Made by a program: the position numbers and the translations under genes. Shown here piece by piece: positions 56,960-64,000 of a stretch of DNA of 64,000 bases. The notes beneath the pieces were generated by a model, which was not told the origin of the DNA, searched no databases, and saw only the letters and a list, made by a program, of their open reading frames with translations. The stretch is from Planoprotostelium fungivorum (lineage: Eukaryota > Evosea > Variosea > Cavosteliida > Cavosteliaceae): assembly GCA_003024175.1 (NCBI GenBank), contig MDYQ01000029.1, positions 119,699 to 183,698 of the forward strand, given 5' to 3'. Numbering within the stretch: position 1 is the stretch's first letter; the number at the start of each line of letters is the position of its first letter.

Positions 56960-57512
56960 ATTGTAGTCGTCGTCACGCAGATGCAGTCGATGATCTCATG
57001 TTTTATGTTACCTCTGCTGTGTGTTGCATGGAGCTTTTGGGTTGAGAATAGAAAGCATCGTTCATCTCTAAATGTCGGTGTCAATTGTGGAGATTTCACG
57101 TGAAGACAATATAACATTGTTGCTGCTGCCACAGTATATCTCGTCGCAGACACCTGATGCCGTCATCAATCATCCTTATCTACTCTCGAATACAGCCAGG
57201 TGTCTGCGGTGTCCTCCACCATACATCCAGGGCCTTTTTTCACCGTCACCAGCCGCTTTGTCCCTCCACCAATCACCACTCGACTCCTTTTGTACCTCTA
57301 CCTTACCTCGTGCTCACCGTGCTTGGTGGTTAGAAGATCAGCAGACACCGAAACCGCTCGCGATAGAGGTGCCGCGCTGTTGGTGTTCTAATCCCAGCGT
57401 AAAATGTCAATCAAAGCTATACGTAATAACAGTTCTCTCCTTCGTATTCCGATCACCCCGCCGAATCGGGCCGATTATTTGTAGTTGAGAGTGTCGGCAG
57501 ATCAGACGCAAC
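56960..57512. other. Intergenic region before the PAS/CG-1-like pair
   Basis: About 550 bases; a plus-strand open frame (57072-57488) looks like chance. No motif recognised. Confidence 0.5.
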
Positions 57513-59489
57513 ATGAAGAGACAAAAGTGCGAGCGCTCGTACGGCTTCGCAGAGGAGGCAGCACTGAAGATACTCCTCACATCAGAGAGAGCGACAGTTG
57601 CCATTGCTTTTCCAATCGATGGTCCGCCAGAGATCCGTTTGATTAACGATAGAGGTAGAGAGCTTTTGACACCTCTACTCGACGAATCTTCTTCCGTCAG
57701 GTGTGTATAGAGAGTGACGGTGAAAATGACGGATTCAGTGGACCTGCCGCTTCATTTTGGAAGTCGATCGATTACGTAGTCAAGGGTGGAAAGACCATGG
57801 AGGGTAACCTTCTCACCCCGAAAGGTCAGCTCCGCATCAAGTGGGTCTTTTCGGGAAAGCAATCACCATCACTGACAGAGCGGTAGGTATAGACGGACGG
57901 TATTAGAACATGAAGCCATCGTTGTGGCTACGGCGAAGAAGGTGGATGGAACGAAGGAAAAGGAGCCACGACTCCAGTTGGTGCAGTCCCGACAGACAGG
58001 TGATCTCATTTTCATCTTCTATGCCCCAGATGGGATCGAATCCAACTCACCTCCTTAGGGTCCCTCGGATATCCCATTGAGCTGAGTCCTCTGGTCAATG
58101 CTTTGGAAGAAGATATCGTCGGTCGTGTGCTGGGCACGAATCAGCTTCAACTGTGTATCATCAAGGTGAGGCACAATGGATTAGGTTATGTCCATCTCAT
58201 CATGTCGAATAGTTTCATCAAGAGAGAGGAGTCCATCAGTATCTGGCGACGAACGACAACCTGGCTCGGTTTCTTAAATTCGATAATGCTTACGAGCTGA
58301 GAGGAAAGACTACAAGTAATCATCTCCATCCATCATCCGATCTGACATCTTCCAGTCGACTTGAACATGATGACGGCCGATGGAGTCACCGTTCGTGACC
58401 AATTCTACGGCAACTTGAACCCCCAAACGAAAACCGCCAGTTTCTCACTTGACCTCCTGCAGTACCAAGACACAACCTTCTACTGCGCTTTCCGAGAGGT
58501 GCATCATCCTCTTTCATCATCGTCATCTCCGAGAAAATTTTTCTCGAGACCATTTTATTTCATTTTAATCTTTCTCACACACCGCAGGTCATCCCTGAAG
58601 TCATATTGGGTATTACCATCGTCCACAGACGTACCATACGCCCCGCCGGTCCGAAACCTCCAACAGTTCCAAGATTGACCATACCAAAAGTTTGGATAAG
58701 AAATCGGTGGGACGAATTCATGGAGGACTGTCTTCACTACATCCACGAGAATCAGAGCCACGCGACGCAAGACCGAATGAAGCTACCCGGTGGGTCGCAT
58801 GAGTGCATCGTTGATGGCTGATGATGAGACAGAGGAATTTCTGAAGAATACACAGAAAGTTTATTGTTACGCTTATCACGGATACCAAGGTGAAGTGACA
58901 GGGAGGATCAAGATTGACCTGATTTAGGTTTCCTACCTTCGGGGGACAGTGATGGCTATCGCTGGAAGTCCAGCCGAGGCACTTGTAACACAGGTATACG
59001 TCTTCACCTCTCCGTCGTCATCACATCTCATCATCCATGTGCATCGATCTGATTCTGCTCTTCAGGAAATCTGCAGAGGAAATACTTTTATACCGATCTT
59101 CCAGATGGAAGGAAGCTGAGACGCCGCGTCATGTGGTTAGAAGGCATCCCAGGCATATACATTGTAGAATACAGACATTTCCACCAGAACAACACCGAGC
59201 CCGATCAGCTCATGGGACCCGAATGCATGGACTGGCCCCTCCTATTGAGTTCCATTCAATCCCAAACCAACCGACAATTCACCACCACGGTCGATCGCAT
59301 CGTGAGACATCATCATTCACACGTCCATCATGCGAGACATCACCTTCTCACATCACACAGAGCTCACACTTTGAGTTGGCAGAAGCGAGAGTCAACCAAT
59401 CGGAGTTGGGCTCGGGCAACGTCTTGTCTTACGTCAACGGGATACTTCACAACTGGGCCAGTGAATACGGCAGAGTTGAGAACGTATAG
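57513..59489 (+). CDS. PAS-like and CG-1-like protein, tandem copy 1
   Basis: The ATG at 57513 starts MKRQKCERSYGFAEEAALKI, then LLTSERATVAIAFPIDG, IRLINDRGRELLTPLL and FWKSIDYVVKGG: the spacing of a small-ligand PAS domain. The middle has LGYPIELSPLVNALEEDIVG, a region ELRGKTTIDLNMMTADGVTV, TFYCAFREV and IPKVWIRNRWDEFMEDCLHY. The C-terminal module reads VYCYAYHGYQGFLPSGDSDG, YRWKSSRGT, RKYFYTDLPDGRKLRRRVMW, LEGIPGIYIVEYRHF. The order DGYxWK, YY, RRxxWL, IxIVEYR parallels the CG-1 DNA-binding domain of CAMTA factors. It ends SGNVLSYVNGILHNWASEYG, stop TAG at 59487-59489. A sensor-type transcription factor is possible; this is inference. Confidence 0.6.
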
Positions 59490-60277
59490 GAGAGGAACCA
59501 TGGCATACGCGGTGTACCGTATATAGAGCGAACACATTGGGAGGCAGAGACATCAGCAGGATGTTTAAGAATGTATAAAAGAGAGGCTGAGGTGCTGATG
59601 TGATGCTGTGGTAACGTACCCGGTTCCCTCTCTTCCCGGGGGAGTTCTCTACACCATCGCCGAAACCGAAGGGAACTCGACCTGATTGTGGCAGTCAACT
59701 CTTGAGTTTGCACAGGCTCACTGCCGACCTGTACAAACAATAACAACAATAGCCTGATCGGCATCATGCCTGCGTAATATTTCATAGACACGACCTTTCA
59801 AAAGAGTACACGCAATAAATACACCTTGTCCTTTAGGTGGGAGTCAGGCCGAAGATTCTGCGTAAATCCTGCGAAGTGAAGGGGTGAGTGTTTGACCTGG
59901 TCCGACAGCGGCAATCGTTAAGAGGTTCGGTACTTTACGAAGTCATATTTCGGGTCCCGATCTTACTGTTTTGACAATTCGATGTGACCACAGACGCTCT
60001 CGTATGGACGTACAAAGACAATGAACCCATGAGATGAACCGGAAAGGTCTGATATCGTGAGGTGTGATGAGAGCATGGGTGAGAGTGTGCACGCTCGGCG
60101 GCTCGTCTCCACGGACCATGTCAGTTGCATCTCCTTAGAGTTATGTGAAAAGCCTTTAGGAGGATCCGACCTATCATTGCCATCAGGGGCCACGATATCA
60201 GAGACCTTTCAAGGGCACACGTGACATTACCTACGTCTTCGGAGAATTCAAAGCCCGAGCGCCGATCATCGTAAACG
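59490..60277. other. Gap between the PAS/CG-1-like copies
   Basis: About 790 bases. A minus-strand frame at 59447-59791 begins with a hydrophobic, signal-like stretch (MPIRLLLLLFVQVGS) but overlaps copy 1 and has no clear body, so it is not called. Confidence 0.5.
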
Positions 60278-62350
60278 ATGCTGAAGAGACAGAGGACGGA
60301 GGAGCCCTCTCCTCCGAATGTAGCAGAAGAGACGGCTCTGAAGATCATCCTCACCTCTGATAAAGCAACGGCGGCCATTGCATTTCCTACGAATGGAAGT
60401 CGACCGCACGTTCGACTGGCGAACGAAAAGGCCAGTGAATTGATGTCTCAGTTACTCGAAGGATCAGACGGTACAAAGTGAGATCCGATTGAAACGTAAT
60501 CAAGAACATCATCTGAACGGGAACAGTTCCACCGCTCTCTCTTTCTGGAAGTCAGTGCAGAGCGCGGCCAGAGGTGAGAGAGTCACAGAAGACGAATTCT
60601 TTCACACATCGGGAACACACCTACGCATCAAGTGAGCCGATAATTCTTGACCCTTCTGACACCAATAGGTACCGCAGGACCGAAGTTAAGGATGAGACCA
60701 TCGTCATTGTCACGGCAAAGAAAGTCGTGGTCAAGAAAGAAGCGGGTGTAAAGACACCACCACCGCCGACCACAACGCATTCGAGTCATGGTGAGTGGCT
60801 TCGCAATGTTCGATCGAAAGCTCAGAGACACAAGCCGAATCACCTCTGAATGAATTGTCTTCACTGGTCAATGCATTAGAAGAAGATGTCGTCAACAAGG
60901 TTCTCGGTAATACCCAAATGCATCTCTCCCTCTTACAGGTACTCATCCGAACAAGTCACATCGTCTCGATAGAATCGTTAGATCTCGATCTGTGGACTCA
61001 TATTATTTCAGTTTCAAGATAGAGGTGTCTTTCGTTATCTCGCCGTAAATTCAGAACTAGCTCATTTCCTACAAGTTCCCTCTCCGCAGGCCATCCGTGG
61101 AAAGACATCATGTGATTTGACGGATCCATCTCAACTTCATCTGACTCAACCATCAGACGAACTCAATATGCTATTGACCGACACCGCCATCTTATACGAT
61201 CAACTCCATTGCAACTGGAACCCAGTCACAAAGACATCAAACTTTGCCATCCGCTTCGAACAGTTTCCAGGAGCCACGTTCTTCTGTGCTCTCCGTGAGG
61301 TGACCCTTCTTCACCATCATCTCATCTCATCTGCATCATATCACATCCAATGTCCAACTCCATCCGAACACGGTCATCTCACAACGATCCCTTCTGACGA
61401 GTGCAACAGGTCATGAGTGGAACCTACCTCTGCATGACCATCGTCCACAATCGACCTCTGCGAGTGCCTGGTCCCCGAATACCTTCAGCACCTCTCTTAG
61501 GCATTCCAAAGATGTGGGTCAGAAATCGCTGGGACGAGTTTGTAGAGGACTGTCTGCGATATCTACACACGAACCGAAAGCATGCGTCAGAAGATCGCAT
61601 CAAGTTGCCGGGTGATGATGATGGAATCCCCCATCGTGTGGCTGATTCGACACAGAAGCATTCTTGAACAATTCTGAGAACGTCTACTGCTATGCTTATC
61701 AAGGACAGAGGGGTGAGGGGAAGAGAAGAGACATTTTATTTACATTTATTTAGGTTTCTTACCTTCTGGAGACAGCGATGGCTATCGATGGAAATCGAGC
61801 CGTGGAGCCGTTTGTGCAGGTGACACCCTCCATCTCTTCATCATCGATCACATGTCACATCCATCTTCGTCCTCGATCTGAACCTCTTTAGGTAATCTGC
61901 AGAGGAAATATTTTTACACCGAGTTACCAGACGGAAGGAAGTTGAGACGCCGAGTCATGTGGTTAGAAGACATCAAAGGACTCTGTGTCATAGAGTATCG
62001 TCATTTTACAAACAACGGTAACACGGAGGCGGAACATCTCATGGCACCTGAATGTATGGACTGGCCGAAGATCATCCGCGAGGTCTCGTCTCAACTGAGC
62101 CAAAGATTCACCGCCACCGTAGACCGCATTGTGAGACATCATCCACATTATCATGGACATCATCATTAACATTATCATCATCATCGACATCAACATCATC
62201 GACACACGTTCTAATTTTCTGCCTCAGAGTTCGCACTTTGAGATGGGAGAAACGAGAGTGGACCAAGCGGAGCTGGGATCAGGCAACGTGGTGTCTTACG
62301 TCAACGGGATACTTCACAACTGGGCCTCAGAGTTTGGAAGAAATGTATAG
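60278..62350 (+). CDS. PAS-like and CG-1-like protein, tandem copy 2
   Basis: The ATG at 60278 starts MLKRQRTEEPSPPNVAEETA, with LKIILTSDKATAAIAFPTNG and VRLANEKASELMSQLLEG aligning to copy 1. Later blocks: LNELSSLVNALEEDVVNKVL, MLLTDTAILYDQLHCNWNPV, IPKMWVRNRWDEFVEDCLRY, VYCYAYQGQRGFLPSGDSDG, YRWKSSRGA, RKYFYTELPDGRKLRRRVMW, LEDIKGLCVIEYRHF and SGNVVSYVNGILHNWASEFG. Stop TAG is at 62348-62350. The CG-1-like module and C-terminal tail are the most conserved parts, the N-terminal half the least, so the constraint is at the C terminus. Intron positions match copy 1. AATAAA is not seen right after the stop. Confidence 0.6.
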
Positions 62351-62757
62351 AATGTATAGAATCGAAGGTATAAATGGTCTTGTCTCTACGTCGTTCATCA
62401 TTCTCATGTGATCCGCTTGTGACCGTGACGTCACGACGGTCGCAGGATAAGGATGACCTCTCTCGTGACGATTCCACACAATTATGAACCCTACCACAGG
62501 TCTCATCTATCGACGGCTCCACACGGGGCTGTCTCTGTTCGGTCAACAACGATTGACACGTGCGAAAGGAGTAAAAGCATCTGAGGAGCCTGAGCTATGA
62601 AATTTCTGGTGCGGCTTCGTTCTTGTCATGCCATTTACCGCGAGACCATAGGGGGTCTCAGCGAAAAGTTCAAAAGATCCTAGTTGACAGCGAGAGCAAA
62701 GCGGGACGCGCCTCAGAGGCGAGACTAATATTTCGAAGACACGGGGACGTTTGGAAG
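62351..62757. other. Intergenic region before START copy 5
   Basis: About 400 bases with no supported gene; open frames on both strands look like chance. Confidence 0.5.
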
Positions 62758-64000
62758 ATGCCGTCCTCACATGCATCACCCCCCATCGTCAGGTCTTCTT
62801 CTTCTTCTTCTTCGCATCGGTCGATCGACACAGATCGCCACATTAAGGTGGGTGGCATGCGGTATCGACAGACCTGACTTTGAGGAGACCATCCTCCAGA
62901 ATGACTTCTCTTCCATGCCTGAGATCTTGTCCATCCTTCCGCGAGAAGATTGGAACGTCTTCGCCGATCTCCTCTATGCCTATCACTCGGAAACCGATGC
63001 GTGGCCTCTCGTCTTGTGGGGTATACAACAGAGGACACGTGACGATCTGTCTATGAACGACGAGAAGTTTCACGATATGGTGGGGAAGAGGAATCTCTTC
63101 AATGATTTGACGGTCAAATGGAACCGAGCGCTCTTGGAAGAGTTCTACACGAAAGCAAAGGCGACGTATCAAGAATTCAATGTGGATGATTAGATAACGG
63201 AATGGATGAACTGATCGAAGGCAGAACTTTGATACCGAAGAAGAGAAGCTGAAGATCTGCGATCTCATTTCGTTGATGATGAGATTCCAAGCAGAGGCTG
63301 ATCCAGCGGATGTCCCTGTGTGAGCCCGATCTTCATTCCATTTCCCCATCGTCCATCTTCTCACAGATGACAGCATGCTCATCAAAACCGGTGCTCTCTT
63401 CACCCAGTATGTCGGTTTGGGCGACGACATCTTGGACAGCACCCACTTCTTCTGGTTAGACATCGCGATCATCCCCATCATCAAGAACCCCACATTAGTC
63501 GGCCTCGACGATCTCAACTGTGAACGTTACGTAAGACGATCGACATCTGACTCGTTGTAGACGTGAGACCCGCCAAGCTGCAGAACCTCTTGGACGAATG
63601 CGCCAGGTAGATCTCTTCTTAAAGTCAGATCTGACACTCGATCAGATTGATCCACAGATACGGCTACGTAAAGAGGGACCCGATTGGAGAACCTTACCAG
63701 TCGGTCATGGAGCATTGGGCCACGGTGGCCAGGAACGCAGTTCCACATCAGTTTTCCATGGAAAACGCGGAGAGGATGGAGAGGATCTACAGAGCTCAGG
63801 TGAACCCGTGCATGCGATCATGATGATCGATGGATGATGATGAACAGAACACGCCGAATCCGAAGAAGATCAAGAAGTTGGAGGAAGACATAAGGAATCT
63901 GATCGAAGAGAACACGGAAGGATACGCCGACACCTCCTCCCTGATCAGCGAGGTGATCACGATCACCATCATGCTCCATGATCACGATCACCATCATGCT
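62758..64000 (+). CDS. START-family protein copy 5 (truncated by window)
   Basis: The ATG at 62758 (MPSSHASPPIVRSSSSSSSH) has the family's Ser-rich leader, and the first intron follows DRHIK (gtgggtggcatgc...tgaggag). Exons: TILQNDFSSMPEILSILPRE, DEKFHDMVGKRNLFNDLTVK, EEEKLKICDLISLMMRF, NPTLVGLDDL, YVRPAKLQNLLDECAR, EPYQSVMEHWATVARN and NPKKIKKLEEDIRNLIEENT. The window ends before the START part. This copy is the most diverged in the N-terminal region. One intron has its 3' end inside a CTCGTTGTAG string (about 63551-63560). Confidence 0.7.
63953..64000 (+). repeat. Tandem repeat GATCACGATCACCATCATGCT
   Basis: Two copies of a unit of about 25 bases at the window edge, in an intron of START copy 5; it may continue beyond the window. 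Confidence 0.65.

Noticed and set aside
59447-59791. Minus-strand ORF with a hydrophobic start
   Set aside because: Overlaps the end of PAS/CG-1-like copy 1 and lacks a protein-like body; likely chance.
1-64000. Transposase, reverse transcriptase or integrase genes
   Set aside because: None of the frames on either strand shows such motifs; the duplications look like gene duplication, not mobile elements.

Overview
The window looks like nuclear DNA of a gene-dense, intron-rich, free-living eukaryotic microbe, most likely an amoebozoan (protosteloid or dictyostelid-like). Genes are broken by many short GT-AG introns (about 28-210 nt, mostly 35-60), intergenic gaps are short, and AATAAA poly(A) signals sit close to or over stop codons. 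The taxon guess rests on a homologue of the amoebozoan calcium-regulated actin-bundling protein at 55.6-57.0 kb and on the gene mix (XDH, Nop14, CHX antiporter, GH53-like hydrolase, heme-thiolate peroxidase). It is inference, not proof. I saw no rRNA, tRNA, CRISPR array, insertion sequence or plasmid origin.

Layout. 1-2.8 kb (-): Nop14, cut by the left edge. 2.9-7.1 kb (+): secreted beta-helix / Cys-rich / multi-TM protein. 7.3-13.6 kb (-): xanthine dehydrogenase, whose introns carry unusual shared motifs. 13.8-20.8 kb (+): three tandem copies of a START-domain protein family; a fourth lies at 38.1-40.1 kb, a fifth (cut by the right edge) from 62.8 kb, and a START remnant near 34.1 kb (-). 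21.5-23.4 kb (+): GPI-type GH53-like hydrolase. 24.1-27.1 kb (-): CCCH zinc finger protein with a Jiv90-like C terminus, divergent from a METTL21-type methyltransferase. 28.3-30.3 kb (-): a Rab GTPase and a basic protein. 30.7-33.9 kb (+): CHX-type cation/H+ antiporter. 34.4-36.7 kb: two related small genes (one frame-shifted) and two other small genes. 37.0-37.9 kb (+): heme-thiolate peroxidase. 40.2-41.9 kb (-): membrane-anchored class 3 lipase. 42.6-47.1 kb: CDCA7-like zinc finger, homeobox and hypothetical genes. 47.7-48.4 kb (-): GNAT. 49.0-51.6 kb (-): CUE-USP53/54-like protease. 51.8-53.8 kb (+): F-box protein. 53.9-55.2 kb (-): unknown. 55.6-57.0 kb (+): actin-bundling protein. 57.5-62.4 kb (+): tandem pair with PAS-like and CG-1-like regions.

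Most neighbours have unrelated jobs, as expected for a eukaryotic chromosome. The structured signals are paralogue families (START x5 plus a remnant, the PAS/CG-1-like pair, the small-gene pair) and a short motif, ATCTACAACGAGCC or its reverse complement, that recurs inside introns of unrelated genes and sometimes folds into a perfect palindrome. CDS entries are gene spans from start to stop codon including introns; exon joins were read by eye.
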